The notes beneath the pieces are model-generated. The model was not told where the DNA came from and did not search any database. It saw nothing but the letters and a program-made list of their open reading frames with translations. Of a stretch of DNA of 33,090 nt, positions 18,113 to 25,909 are shown one piece after another (within the stretch, counting starts at the first letter, position 1; each line of letters starts with the position of its first letter). This DNA is from Paracoccus binzhouensis. Lineage in GTDB: Bacteria; Pseudomonadota; Alphaproteobacteria; Rhodobacterales; Rhodobacteraceae. The stretch is taken from positions 1-33,090 of the forward strand of contig NZ_JAEHFP010000043.1 of NCBI RefSeq assembly GCF_016446475.1, given 5' to 3'. Made by a program: the position numbers and the translations under genes.

Positions 18113-18483
18113 CCCGCCACGCGCCAGTAGCTGATCGGCATTCGGGTCAGCGGCGACAGCGCCAGCGCGGCGGCGGTCAGGCACAGCAGCGCCGTTCCCG
18201 CCAGCCCGGCGACATGGGGCAGCACGAAATGGCAGGGCACGAAGGTCGCGCAGCCGGCCACCAGCGGCACCCAGCCTTCGCAGCGCGAGCGCAGAGCCAG
18301 GCCCGCCCCCAGCAGCGCCAGCGCCAGCGTCAGCCAGGACAGCGGGCCGAGGATCTTGTCCAGCATGGCCAGGTCGATCGCCCGCAGCGCGGGCTGCGCC
18401 GAGGCGGCGACAGTCGAGCAGGCAAGAAGGAATCCGGCCATGACCGCGAAGGCCAGGCCGCAGAGGATCGAAAGGATGCGCAT
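18109..18483 (-). CDS. Small membrane protein, unknown
   Basis: Encodes 124 residues with about four hydrophobic segments (roughly residues 4-26, 43-62, 68-85 and 92-108), so an inner-membrane protein is likely. The first segment ends L-L-A-C22-S, which also reads as a lipobox, but the later hydrophobic helices make a true lipoprotein less likely. Four further cysteines lie in the second half or loops. I do not recognise a family. The ATG at 18483 starts the hydrophobic segment; no clear ribosome-binding site is seen, and an in-frame upstream ATG at 18576 would add a Cys-rich stretch of doubtful reality. Confidence 0.6.
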   Translation of the reverse strand: MRILSILCGLAFAVMAGFLLACSTVAASAQPALRAIDLAMLDKILGPLSWLTLALALLGAGLALRSRCEGWVPLVAGCATFVPCHFVLPHVAGLAGTALLCLTAAALALSPLTRMPISYWRVAG

Positions 18484-18577
18484 CGAGAACAGACCCACCG
18501 ATGAACAACAAAACGCACAAAACCTGTCCGACCATGCGCACAGGGACGGCGCGGCCGCAAGCAGGACGGAACACATC

Positions 18578-18591
18578 GGCAGAATTCTGCC
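18578..18591 (-). terminator. 14-base palindrome after sqdC
   Basis: GGCAGAATTCTGCC is a perfect palindrome touching the sqdC stop. It could form a small hairpin at the end of the sqd operon, but no T run follows, so a terminator role is weak. Confidence 0.3.
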
Positions 18592-19412
18592 TAGGGTTGT
18601 GTCTCGGTCAGGATTTCAGGCAGTTCCCGCCGCAGCAGCGCCATGCCGCCCGGTTGCCAGCCCAGGGCCTGCAGCCGGGCGCAGAGCGGACGGCGCAGCG
18701 GGCCGGGATCGGCGCTGGCGGGCAGGGGGGTGGCGCAGCCGGTCAGGCGGGCGACCTCGGCCAGCAGCTCGCGGCGGTCCAGCACCAGGTCGCTGGCATT
18801 GTAGCTGCCGGCCATGGCCGGATCGGCCAGCACCAGCAGCGCGGCGCGGGCCAGGTCGGCGCCGTGCAGCTCGGTCGCGACGCGCGGCGGCGGGGTGATG
18901 CCGCGCAGGAAATCCCCGATCAGCCCCACCCATTTCTGCGGCTTGCCCGGCCCGTAGATGCCGGTCGGGCGCAGGCTGGCGGTGCGGAAACCGGGGCTGG
19001 CCATGGCGGCCAGCGCCGTCTCGGCATCGGCCTTGACCTGGCCGTAAAGGCTTGTCGGGGCGGGGGAAAGCTCGTCGGGCAGCGCCATGCCCTCGGGATG
19101 GCCGTCATGCACGGCGCGCGAGGACAGGAAGATCACCCGGCCGACGCCCTGGTCGCGGGCGGTGCAGAACAGCGCCAGCGAGCCGTCGAGATTGGCGCGG
19201 ATGAAGCCCTGCGGATCGTCGCCCTCGCCGCCGCGATAGCGGCCGGGACTGTGCTGGAAGGCGGCGTGGATCAGCGCATCTTTTCCTGACAGATCAACGG
19301 GCTGGCCCAGGCGCCAGCCGGGCAGGGGGTCGATCTGATGCCCGGCCGCAGCGGCCTCGCGGGCGATCCAGCGGCCGACGAGGCCCGAGGCGCCGGTCAG
19401 GGCGATCTTCAT
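18591..19412 (-). CDS. sqdC: Sulfolipid biosynthesis reductase SqdC
   Basis: Encodes 273 residues of an extended short-chain dehydrogenase/epimerase: G7-A-S-G-L-V-G13 for NAD(P) and the catalytic Y123-G-Q-V-K127, preceded by F-L-S-S-R-A-V. Alone it would be a generic NAD-dependent epimerase; its place directly after sqdB and sqdD, in the R. sphaeroides sqdBDC order and with 4-base overlap to sqdD, makes SqdC the best call. In R. sphaeroides, loss of SqdC lowers sulfolipid under phosphate limitation and causes accumulation of sulfoquinovosyl-dihydroxyacetone. The exact reaction is not settled in my knowledge. Confidence 0.75.
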   Translation of the reverse strand: MKIALTGASGLVGRWIAREAAAAGHQIDPLPGWRLGQPVDLSGKDALIHAAFQHSPGRYRGGEGDDPQGFIRANLDGSLALFCTARDQGVGRVIFLSSRAVHDGHPEGMALPDELSPAPTSLYGQVKADAETALAAMASPGFRTASLRPTGIYGPGKPQKWVGLIGDFLRGITPPPRVATELHGADLARAALLVLADPAMAGSYNASDLVLDRRELLAEVARLTGCATPLPASADPGPLRRPLCARLQALGWQPGGMALLRRELPEILTETQP

Positions 19413-20245
19413 GGCCGCGGCGGGTCTGGCAGGTCGCGCGGATCGGGCACCGGGCCGTCACCGGCATGAGCCTGCCACAGCTCGATCAGCGGGCGCAACG
19501 CGTCGGCCTTGGCATGATTTTGCCAAGGTTTTTCATACTGATAGTGCAGGACGCGGATGTCCTTCCAGCGCCAGAGTTCGGGCAGGTTCAGCCAGACATA
19601 TTGCAGCATGTTGTCGAAGACCGGCAAGCCGTGCCAGTTCGGGAAGAAATGTTCCAGAAAGGTCTGGTCGGTGCGGCGCCAGAAGCGGCCGGGCTGGTCG
19701 AGCTCGGACAGCATCCGCGCGAAGGTTTCCGGCGACGGGCGCGCCGTGAACACCCCCGAATTCAGGCGGTGGAAATCCGCGAGGCTCTCGTAAACATTTG
19801 GCGCGGCTGAAAATTCCGGGTAGTCGAACAGCCGGTCGATGTTTTGCAGCACCAGCGCGTCGGCGTCGATGAAGACCACGCGGGCATAATCCAGCTGCCA
19901 GAGCCGCAGCTTGACGAAATTGTCCAAGGGCGTGTGGAAGGGCGGCTTTTCGCCCTTGGTGAAGGGGGCGATGCCATGCACCCGGTCGCGGGCATGCAAG
20001 GCGTTGAAATCGCTGGAGGTGGGCAGCAGATCCGCGTGCACCGCGCGTACACCGAGCGTACACAGCCCGTCGATCAGATCTTGCGGCAGCTCGGTATAGA
20101 GCAGCACCAGGTCGGCCGTGGTGCCGGTGCGCTTGAGCGACTTGAAGAGCGCCCGCGCGCCGGTGACGTAATCCGGATTGGTCGCCAGCGTGACGAAGGC
20201 GCGGTCGGACCGCGCCTTGCCGGTAAGATGCAGTCCCGAACTCAC
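19409..20245 (-). CDS. sqdD: Sulfoquinovosyl transferase SqdD (glycogenin-like GT)
   Basis: Encodes 278 residues of a GT8/glycogenin-like glycosyltransferase: F-V-T-L-A-T-N-P-D-Y at the N-terminus, the metal-binding F-I-D127-A-D129-A, then L-N-S-G-V-F and D-Q-T-F-L and a C-terminal H-Y that fits the GT8 pattern. R. sphaeroides SqdD is a glycogenin-like protein thought to transfer sulfoquinovose from UDP-sulfoquinovose to diacylglycerol. It begins with GTG inside the sqdB stop (GTGA) and ends inside the sqdC start (ATGA), so all three are co-translated. No membrane helix is seen, so membrane association would be peripheral. Confidence 0.85.
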   Translation of the reverse strand: MSSGLHLTGKARSDRAFVTLATNPDYVTGARALFKSLKRTGTTADLVLLYTELPQDLIDGLCTLGVRAVHADLLPTSSDFNALHARDRVHGIAPFTKGEKPPFHTPLDNFVKLRLWQLDYARVVFIDADALVLQNIDRLFDYPEFSAAPNVYESLADFHRLNSGVFTARPSPETFARMLSELDQPGRFWRRTDQTFLEHFFPNWHGLPVFDNMLQYVWLNLPELWRWKDIRVLHYQYEKPWQNHAKADALRPLIELWQAHAGDGPVPDPRDLPDPPRP

Positions 20246-21459
20246 GATACGGAACGCAGCCGCTTGCCCTCGGGGTCGTGCTCGACGCGCCTGGCGATGT
20301 CCTTGGTCCAGGCCGAGACCGCCGGCACGCGCGAGCGGTCGATGCGATGGGCGTATTTCCTTGCCACCTCGACCACCTCGGAGAGCAGGCCCTCGGCCAG
20401 GGTGATCGGCTGCAGGCCCAGCGCCAGGAACTGGTCGTTCCTGACGACAAGCTCGTTCTCGTCGGCCTCCTTGCGGGGGTTCGGCAGCCAGGCGATCTCG
20501 GCGCCGGTCATGCGGGCGACCAGCTCGGCCAGGTCGCGGACGCGGTGGGTCTCGGTCATCTGGTTGAAGATCCGCACCCGCTCGCCCGCCGCCGGCGCAT
20601 CCTTCAGCGCCAGCTCGATGCAGCGCACCGAATCCTGGATGTGGATGAAGGCGCGGGTCTGGCCGCCGGTGCCGTGCACGGTCAGCGGATAGCCGATGGC
20701 GGCCTGGATCAGGAAACGGTTCAGCACCGTGCCGTAATCGCCGTCATAGTCGAAGCGGTTGATCAGCTGCTCGTGCCAGCGGGTCTGGTCGGTATGGGTG
20801 CCCCAGACGATGCCCTGATGCAGGTCGGTGATGCGCAGCCCGTCGTTCTGGGCATAGAACTGGAACAGGATCTGATCGAGGCTCTTGGTCATGTGATAGA
20901 CCGAGCCAGGGCGGGTCGGATAGAGGATCTGCTGCTGGCGCGGGCCGGCGGGCGTGTCGATCTGCACGTCCAGATAGCCCTCGGGGATCGGCGCGCCGAT
21001 GGTGGAATAGCCATAGACGCCCATGGTGCCCAGATGCACCAGATGCGCGTCGATGCCGGTTTCCACCAGCGCCGCCAGCAGGTTATGCGTCGCGTTGGTG
21101 TTGTTGTTGACGGTATAGACCTTGTGGCGGTCGGTCTTCATCGAATAGGGCGCGGCGCGCTGCTCGGCGAAATGGATCACCGCGTCGGGGCGCTGCTCGG
21201 CCAGCCAGGCCTTGAGGCGTTCGTATTCCGTGGCCAGGTCCAGCAGGTGGAAATGGATGCGCCGCCCGGTCTGCTGGTGCCAGATCCGGCAGCGCTCCTG
21301 GATCGAATCCATCGGGGTCAGCGATTGCACGCCCAGCTCGGTGTCGATCCAGCGCCGCGACAGGTTGTCCACGATATGGATGTCGTGGCCCAGGTCGGAC
21401 AGATGCAGGGCGGTCGGCCAGCCGACGAACCCGTCGCCGCCAAGAACTGCGATGCGCAT
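20242..21459 (-). CDS. sqdB: UDP-sulfoquinovose synthase SqdB
   Basis: Encodes 405 residues, the SqdB/SQD1 length. It converts UDP-glucose and sulfite to UDP-sulfoquinovose, the head-group donor of the membrane sulfolipid SQDG. The N-terminal G-G-D-G-F-V-G-W Rossmann loop, H-F-A-E-Q-R-A-A-P-Y-S-M substrate segment, L-G-T145-M-G-V-Y-G and Y188-H-M-T-K192 catalytic triad, and L-H-Q-G-I-V-W-G all match the family. AAGGAG precedes the ATG at 21459; a longer in-frame extension runs antisense through the rrf2 gene and is rejected. Upstream are an EcfG-type promoter candidate and an overlapping Pho-box-like repeat. Confidence 0.95.
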   Translation of the reverse strand: MRIAVLGGDGFVGWPTALHLSDLGHDIHIVDNLSRRWIDTELGVQSLTPMDSIQERCRIWHQQTGRRIHFHLLDLATEYERLKAWLAEQRPDAVIHFAEQRAAPYSMKTDRHKVYTVNNNTNATHNLLAALVETGIDAHLVHLGTMGVYGYSTIGAPIPEGYLDVQIDTPAGPRQQQILYPTRPGSVYHMTKSLDQILFQFYAQNDGLRITDLHQGIVWGTHTDQTRWHEQLINRFDYDGDYGTVLNRFLIQAAIGYPLTVHGTGGQTRAFIHIQDSVRCIELALKDAPAAGERVRIFNQMTETHRVRDLAELVARMTGAEIAWLPNPRKEADENELVVRNDQFLALGLQPITLAEGLLSEVVEVARKYAHRIDRSRVPAVSAWTKDIARRVEHDPEGKRLRSVS

Positions 21460-21500
21460 GATGGTCTCCTTCTGCTGCGCGGCAGGAATGCGCCGACAAT

Positions 21501-21518
21501 GTGACAAAACTATGACGT
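21501..21518 (-). promoter_or_regulatory. Pho-box-like repeat upstream of sqdB
   Basis: Minus strand ACGTCAT-AGTT-TTGTCAC: two heptamers spaced 11 bases, 11 of 14 positions agreeing with CTGTCAT-N4-CTGTCAC. It lies about 42 bases before sqdB. SQDG synthesis is known to rise under phosphate limitation in R. sphaeroides. Confidence 0.4.
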
Positions 21519-21533
21519 TCTTACGATGGTTCC
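21508..21533 (-). promoter_or_regulatory. Candidate EcfG promoter of sqdB
   Basis: Minus strand GGAAC (21529-21533), 17 bases, AGTT (21508-21511), ending about 49 bases before the sqdB ATG. It has the same spacing as the nepR and MBL-gene copies and overlaps the Pho-box-like repeat. Confidence 0.45.
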
Positions 21534-21582
21534 GTGGCGATGCCAGCCCGGCACGCGAAATCTTGCCGAAAACATTGCATGA

Positions 21583-21598
21583 TGTGACAGGGATCACT
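21583..21598 (+). promoter_or_regulatory. Inverted repeat TGTGA-N6-TCACT before rrf2
   Basis: A CRP-like palindrome immediately upstream of the AAGGA ribosome-binding site of the rrf2 gene. In a TTGCAT-N17-TAAGGA promoter reading it lies exactly in the spacer, a good place for a repressor. It could serve a Crp/FNR-family protein or the Rrf2 protein itself. Confidence 0.4.
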
Positions 21599-21609
21599 AA
21601 GGATTCGCC

Positions 21610-22056
21610 ATGATCTCGCAGAAAACGAAATATGCGATCAAGGCCCTGATGGCGCTTGCCGACGAGGTCGCCGCCGGCGGCAATGCCCTGACGATCGAGG
21701 AGATCGCGCAGCGTTCCGGCGCGCCCAAGCGCTTCCTGGAACATATCATGCTGGAATTGCGCAATGCCGGCTATGTCGGCTCGCGCCGCGGCCGGGCCGG
21801 GGGCTATGTGCTGATCAAGCGGCCGGCCGAGATTTCCATCGGCGAATTGCTGCGCCAGGTGGACGGGCCGATCGCGCCGCTGCCCTGCCTGTCGCGGCGG
21901 TCCTATCAGCGCTGCGAGGATTGCACCGACGAGGCGAGCTGCCGGCTGCGCAAGATGTTCGGCCAGGTGTTCTGGTCCTATCTGCTGCTGATCGAATCGC
22001 TGACGCTGGAGGACCTGGTGGCCGAGGGCGGCCTGCCCGAGATGGGCGTGGCCTGA
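21610..22056 (+). CDS. Rrf2 family transcriptional regulator
   Basis: Encodes 148 residues. The N-terminal winged helix is typical of Rrf2: K-T-K-Y-A-I-K-A-L-M-A-L, then I-E-E-I-A-Q-R-S-G-A-P-K-R-F-L-E-H-I and R-G-R-A-G-G-Y-V-L. Four cysteines (C93, C102, C105, C111) sit where IscR/NsrR hold their iron-sulfur cluster, but with a different spacing, closer to Rrf2 proteins found near sulfur-assimilation genes. It may sense a cluster, cysteine or another ligand; the target is unknown. AAGGA precedes the ATG. It is divergent from sqdB with 150 bases shared between them, which makes sulfolipid genes a possible target (inference). Confidence 0.88.
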   Translation: MISQKTKYAIKALMALADEVAAGGNALTIEEIAQRSGAPKRFLEHIMLELRNAGYVGSRRGRAGGYVLIKRPAEISIGELLRQVDGPIAPLPCLSRRSYQRCEDCTDEASCRLRKMFGQVFWSYLLLIESLTLEDLVAEGGLPEMGVA

Positions 22057-22220
22057 GGGTCCGGCACGCGAAGGTTGCATTCCTGCCATGGCGACCGGGC
22101 AAGGCGGCGATACGGCTTGACCCCGGGGCGGGCGGATAGCAGTTGTGATCCAAACGATCCATCCCACCGATCCATCCCGGGGCGAGGCCCGCCCTGGAAA
22201 GCCTCGCAAGGTCCGTCACC

Positions 22221-23084
22221 ATGCCAGACAGCCCCAACCCCCCGAAACCCGCGCCGCCCCGGAACGCCCCCCTGGCCGGGGTGATCGGCTGGCCGGTGGC
22301 GCATTCCCGCTCGCCCCGGCTGCACGGGCATTGGCTGGCGCGCCATGGCATCGACGGGCATTACGTGCCGCTGCCGGTGCTGCCCGAGCACCTGGCCGAG
22401 GTGCTGCGCGCCATGCCGCGCATGGGCTTCGTCGGCGCCAATGTCACCATCCCGCACAAGGAAAGCGTGCTGGCGCTGGCCGATGTGGTCACCGACCGCG
22501 CCGCGCTGATCGGCGCGGCGAACACGCTGATCTTCCGTCCCGACGGCAAGATCCATGCCGACAATACCGACGGCTACGGCTTCATCGCCAATATCCGGCA
22601 AAGCGCGCCGGACTGGATCCCGGACCTGGGGCCGGCGGCGGTGATCGGCGCCGGCGGCGCGGCGCGGGCCGTGGTCGCCTCGCTCTTGGAAAGCGGCGTG
22701 CCCGAGCTGCGGATTGCCAACCGCACCCGCATCCGGGCCGAGCAGATCAGGGCCGAGTTCGGCGCCAAGGTCGTGGTCTATGACTGGGCGCAGGCCGGCA
22801 ACATGCTGGAAGGGGCGGTGACGGTGGTGAACGCCACCTCGATGGGCATGGAGGGCAAGGAGGCGCTGCGGGTGCCGCTGGACGCACTGTCGCCCGACGC
22901 GCTGGCCACCGACCTGGTCTATACGCCGCTGATGACGCCCTTCCTGGCCGAGGCGCAGGCGCGGGGCTGCGAGATCGTGGACGGGCTGGGGATGCTGTTG
23001 CACCAGGCCGCGCCGGGCTTCGAGCGCTGGTTCGGCCAGCGCCCCGAGGTGGACGACGAATTGCGCGCGGCCGTTCTGGCATGA
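22221..23084 (+). CDS. aroE: Shikimate dehydrogenase
   Basis: Encodes 287 residues. AroE reduces 3-dehydroshikimate to shikimate with NADPH in aromatic amino acid synthesis. Substrate residues S29-R-S31-P in [10 protein letters not shown], catalytic K80 in N-V-T-I-P-H-K and D117 in A-D-N-T-D-G are present; the nucleotide loop G-A-G-G-A-A-R-A follows in the second domain and V-N-A-T-S-M-G-M is conserved. The 164 bases between rrf2 and this gene hold no other gene. It is followed after 10 bases by coaE and then the overlapping dnaQ, a grouping common in alphaproteobacteria. Confidence 0.96.
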   Translation: MPDSPNPPKPAPPRNAPLAGVIGWPVAHSRSPRLHGHWLARHGIDGHYVPLPVLPEHLAEVLRAMPRMGFVGANVTIPHKESVLALADVVTDRAALIGAANTLIFRPDGKIHADNTDGYGFIANIRQSAPDWIPDLGPAAVIGAGGAARAVVASLLESGVPELRIANRTRIRAEQIRAEFGAKVVVYDWAQAGNMLEGAVTVVNATSMGMEGKEALRVPLDALSPDALATDLVYTPLMTPFLAEAQARGCEIVDGLGMLLHQAAPGFERWFGQRPEVDDELRAAVLA

Positions 23085-23094
23085 GGACGCGGGC

Positions 23095-23691
23095 ATGAGC
23101 TTCCTGCTGGGCCTGACCGGCGGCATCGGCATGGGCAAGTCCACCGCCGCCCGCATGTTCCGCGAGCTGGGTCATCCGGTCTGGGACGCGGATGCGGCCG
23201 TGCACCGGCTTTATGCGCCAGGCGGCGCGGCGGTCGCGCCGGTGGCGGCGGCCTTTCCCGGCGTGCTGCGAGAGGGCGGCATCGACCGCGCGGCGCTGCG
23301 CGAGCGGCTGGCGGCCGATCCCGGCGGATTTGCCCGGCTGGAAGCCATCGTGCATCCGCTGGTGGCCGAGGATCGCGCCGCATTCATCGCCGCGCATCGG
23401 GAGGCGCCCATCGTGGTGCTGGACATCCCGCTGCTGTTCGAGGGCGGGTCGCAGGCGGCGATGGATGGTGTGGCCGTGGTCTCGGCCCCGGCCGAGGTGC
23501 AGCGGGCCCGGGTGCTGGCCCGCCCCGGCATGACCGAGGAGAACTTCCGCATGATCCTGGCGCGGCAGATGCCGGATGCGGAAAAGCGGGCGCGGGCCGA
23601 CTGGGTGATCCCCTCGGACACGCCGGAGGGCGCGCGTGCCGCCATCGTGGACATCTGCGCCCGGATCATGGCAGAACGCGACCATGCGTGA
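23095..23691 (+). CDS. coaE: Dephospho-CoA kinase
   Basis: Encodes 198 residues. It phosphorylates the 3'-OH of dephospho-CoA, the last step of coenzyme A synthesis. The P-loop G-G-I-G-M-G-K15-S-T is at residues 9-17; W-D-A-D-A-A-V-H is the catalytic/substrate region, followed by [15 protein letters not shown] and R-Q-M-P-x-x-E-K lid residues. The ribosome-binding site (AGGA) overlaps the aroE stop. Its last eight bases overlap the dnaQ start. Confidence 0.96.
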   Translation: MSFLLGLTGGIGMGKSTAARMFRELGHPVWDADAAVHRLYAPGGAAVAPVAAAFPGVLREGGIDRAALRERLAADPGGFARLEAIVHPLVAEDRAAFIAAHREAPIVVLDIPLLFEGGSQAAMDGVAVVSAPAEVQRARVLARPGMTEENFRMILARQMPDAEKRARADWVIPSDTPEGARAAIVDICARIMAERDHA

Positions 23692-24403
23692 GATCGTCCT
23701 GGATACCGAAACCACCGGCTTCGACCCCGATACCGGCGACCGCATCGTCGAGATCGGCGCGGTCGAGCTGATGAACCACCTGCCCACGGGCCGGACCTTC
23801 CACGTCTATATCAACCCCGAGCGCCCGATGCCGCAGGAGGCCTTCGAGGTGCACGGGCTCGGCGACGACTTCCTGCGCGACAAGCCGAAATTCGCCGAGA
23901 TCGCGGCGGATTTCATCGCCTTCATCGGCGAGGAGGCGCGGCTGGTGATCCACAATGCCGGCTTCGACATGAAATTCCTGAATGCCGAGCTGCGGCTTTG
24001 CGGCTATCCGGTGATGCCCTACAGCCGCGCGGTCGACACGCTGGAAATCGCCCGCAGCCAGTTCCCCGGCGCGCAGAACTCGCTGGACGCGCTGTGCCGG
24101 CGCTTCCGCATCGACAACTCGAACCGCACGCTGCACGGCGCGCTGCTGGACAGCGAATTGCTGGCCGAAGTCTATCTGGCGCTGCGCGGCGGCCGCCAGC
24201 CGGGGCTGGTGCTGGACAGCGGGCCGCTGCGCGCGGGCTCGGGGCCGGACATCCAGGCCCAGGGCACGGCGCGGCGCGGCCCGCGGCCCCGGCCGCTTGC
24301 CCCCCGCATCACCGAGGCCGAGGCCGAGGCCCATGCCGCTTTCGTGGCGAAACTGGGCGAAAAGGCGGTCTGGCTGCGCTATGGCGGCGGTGAAAACCTG
24401 TAG
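23684..24403 (+). CDS. dnaQ: DNA polymerase III epsilon subunit (proofreading exonuclease)
   Basis: Encodes 239 residues. Epsilon is the 3'-5' proofreading exonuclease of the replicase core. DEDDh motifs are in order: L-D7-T-E9-[13 protein letters not shown] and [10 protein letters not shown] with the catalytic His and Asp. The C-terminal tail after about residue 180 is Pro/Arg-rich, then ends in a segment expected to bind the alpha subunit. The start at ATG 23684 overlaps coaE by 8 bases; the upstream in-frame ATG at 23636 lies deep in coaE and would displace the conserved N-terminus. Confidence 0.95.
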   Translation: MREIVLDTETTGFDPDTGDRIVEIGAVELMNHLPTGRTFHVYINPERPMPQEAFEVHGLGDDFLRDKPKFAEIAADFIAFIGEEARLVIHNAGFDMKFLNAELRLCGYPVMPYSRAVDTLEIARSQFPGAQNSLDALCRRFRIDNSNRTLHGALLDSELLAEVYLALRGGRQPGLVLDSGPLRAGSGPDIQAQGTARRGPRPRPLAPRITEAEAEAHAAFVAKLGEKAVWLRYGGGENL

Positions 24404-24410
24404 GCACGCG

Positions 24411-24437
24411 GGAACCTGTCCAAAGGGAAACGGGGTT
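24411..24437 (+). promoter_or_regulatory. Weak EcfG-like site before the YihY gene
   Basis: GGAAC (24411-24415) and GGTT (24434-24437) are separated by 18 bases, one more than in the other three copies. GGAACC/GGTTCC here also form an inverted repeat. YihY-type genes occur in EcfG regulons of other alphaproteobacteria as I recall, but the spacing makes this uncertain. Confidence 0.25.
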
Positions 24438-24478
24438 CCTCTGCAGGCCGGCGACCGGAACGGGAAGAGGACGGAACA

Positions 24479-25357
24479 GTGATCAGGGATTGGTGGCGGT
24501 TCATCCTGGCAATCTTCGAGCGGATGGACAGGATCCACATGAGCCTGATCGCGGCGGGCGTCGCCTTCTATGCCATGTTCGCGGTCTTTCCCGGCCTGGC
24601 GGCGCTTTTCGCGCTGTGGGGGCTGTGGTACGACCCGCAGGTGATCGAGCAATATGTCCACGCCACCGACGATTTCATCCCCTCGAGCGCGGCGGACATC
24701 ATCTATGGCCAGATCAGCGCGCTGGTGGCGGCCGGGCGCACGCAGTTGGGCTGGACCACGGCGATTTCCTTCCTGATCGCCACCGTCTCGGCCCGGGCCG
24801 GGGTGGACGGGCTGATCCGCGGCCTGAACGCGGCGCATGGCGTGCGCTCGCATTCGACGGTGATGGGCTTCGTGCTGGCCTATGTGCTGACGCTGGTTAT
24901 CGTCGCGGTGATCGCCCTGGGACTGGCCACGATCATCGCTCTGCCCATCGCCTTCAACCTGCTGCCCGGCATGCCGCTGCCCGCCTGGCTGAACGGCGCG
25001 CTGCCCTGGATGGCGATCTTCTTCATCGTGCTGGTGGTGATCGGCATCCTGTATCGCTATGGGCCGAACGTGAAGACGCCGCGCACCGCGATCTTCACCT
25101 GGGGCTCGCTGTTCGCGGCGCTGGCCTGGGCGGCGGCCTCATACGGGTTCTCGGCCTATCTGGCCAGCTTCAACAGCTACAACCGCATCTATGGCTCGAT
25201 CGGCGCGGTGATCGCGCTGCTCATGTGGTTCTATCTGGGCGGGTTCTCGGTGATGCTGGGGGCGCTTCTGAACCTGGAGCTGGCCCGCCGCCGCCGCTTC
25301 ATCGCCGCGAAGAAGCTGCGGCAGGCGGCGCGCGAGGGCAGCGCGCCCGGCGAATAG
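24479..25357 (+). CDS. YihY/BrkB family inner-membrane protein
   Basis: Encodes 292 residues from a GTG start, with GAGG about ten bases upstream. There are about six hydrophobic helices. The N-terminal A-A-G-V-A-F-Y-A-M-F-A-V-F-P segment is the family hallmark, as are R-Y-G-P-N in the middle and Y-G-S-I-G-A-V-I-A-L-L-M-W-F-Y near the end. The family was once misnamed ribonuclease BN; its function is unknown, probably in the envelope. A Lys/Arg-rich cytoplasmic tail ends the protein. It follows dnaQ after 75 bases and may have its own promoter. Confidence 0.9.
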   Translation: MIRDWWRFILAIFERMDRIHMSLIAAGVAFYAMFAVFPGLAALFALWGLWYDPQVIEQYVHATDDFIPSSAADIIYGQISALVAAGRTQLGWTTAISFLIATVSARAGVDGLIRGLNAAHGVRSHSTVMGFVLAYVLTLVIVAVIALGLATIIALPIAFNLLPGMPLPAWLNGALPWMAIFFIVLVVIGILYRYGPNVKTPRTAIFTWGSLFAALAWAAASYGFSAYLASFNSYNRIYGSIGAVIALLMWFYLGGFSVMLGALLNLELARRRRFIAAKKLRQAAREGSAPGE

Positions 25358-25378
25358 GGGCGGCGCGGCCACCGCCCC
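25357..25378 (+). terminator. Hairpin between convergent YihY gene and secreted-protein gene
   Basis: GGGGCGG (25357-25363) pairs with CCGCCCC (25372-25378) right at the TAG stop. There is no T run, so it may only stabilise the 3' end. Confidence 0.35.
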
Positions 25379-25409
25379 CAATTGCCGCGTCCGAACTATC
25401 GCGCCCGGA

Positions 25410-25796
25410 TTATCGCACGGTGACGGTGATGCAGCCGGAAAGCGTCTTGCCGCTGATTTCCGGGGCCTTGTTCCGGGTGCAGAACTTGTCCGACCCCCTG
25501 AAGCCCTGCGCCGGCGTGTAGACCAGCCCCTCGCCGGGCGCGATGCCAAGCTTGCCATGGCTGGGGGCCTTGGTCAGAACCACCTCGGTTGCGGGGGTTC
25601 GGGTCTTCCTGACATCGTCGATGAAGCCCGGGAAACTGATGCGGCACACCTTGTCGGCCGCCGTCATCTCGAATTTTCCGGCGCCCTTGCCGCTTCCCCA
25701 GCCCCGGCCGTTGCTGCCGGTGCATTCCGCCTGTGCGGCAGATGCCGCGAACAGGGCCGCAAGGAAAAATGTGCCGAGAGTGAACCTGATACGCAT
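25410..25796 (-). CDS. Small secreted protein with cadherin-like repeat, unknown
   Basis: Encodes 128 residues with a clear Sec signal peptide: M-R-I-R-F, a hydrophobic core and A-A-Q-A before E-C, giving a mature protein of about 104 residues. The mature part has four cysteines, a Gly-rich start, and the pattern S-H-G-K-L-x-x-x-x-G-x-x-Y-T-P-A-x-G-F-x-G-x-D-K-F, typical of a bacterial cadherin-like/Ig-like repeat. Such modules mediate adhesion or are parts of surface proteins; a single short copy is unusual. GGAGG precedes the ATG. It lies after the stress histidine kinase on the same strand, 113 bases downstream. No function is assigned. Confidence 0.75.
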   Translation of the reverse strand: MRIRFTLGTFFLAALFAASAAQAECTGSNGRGWGSGKGAGKFEMTAADKVCRISFPGFIDDVRKTRTPATEVVLTKAPSHGKLGIAPGEGLVYTPAQGFRGSDKFCTRNKAPEISGKTLSGCITVTVR

Positions 25797-25909
25797 GACA
25801 ATCCTCCGAAAGCGCCGGCTGAATAGGCCGGAACGCCATCCCATCCTGTCACGAAAACGTGAGAACGCAACGGTTTTCGATGCAGTGCCCCCCCGCAGGC
25901 GCCGCCGGC

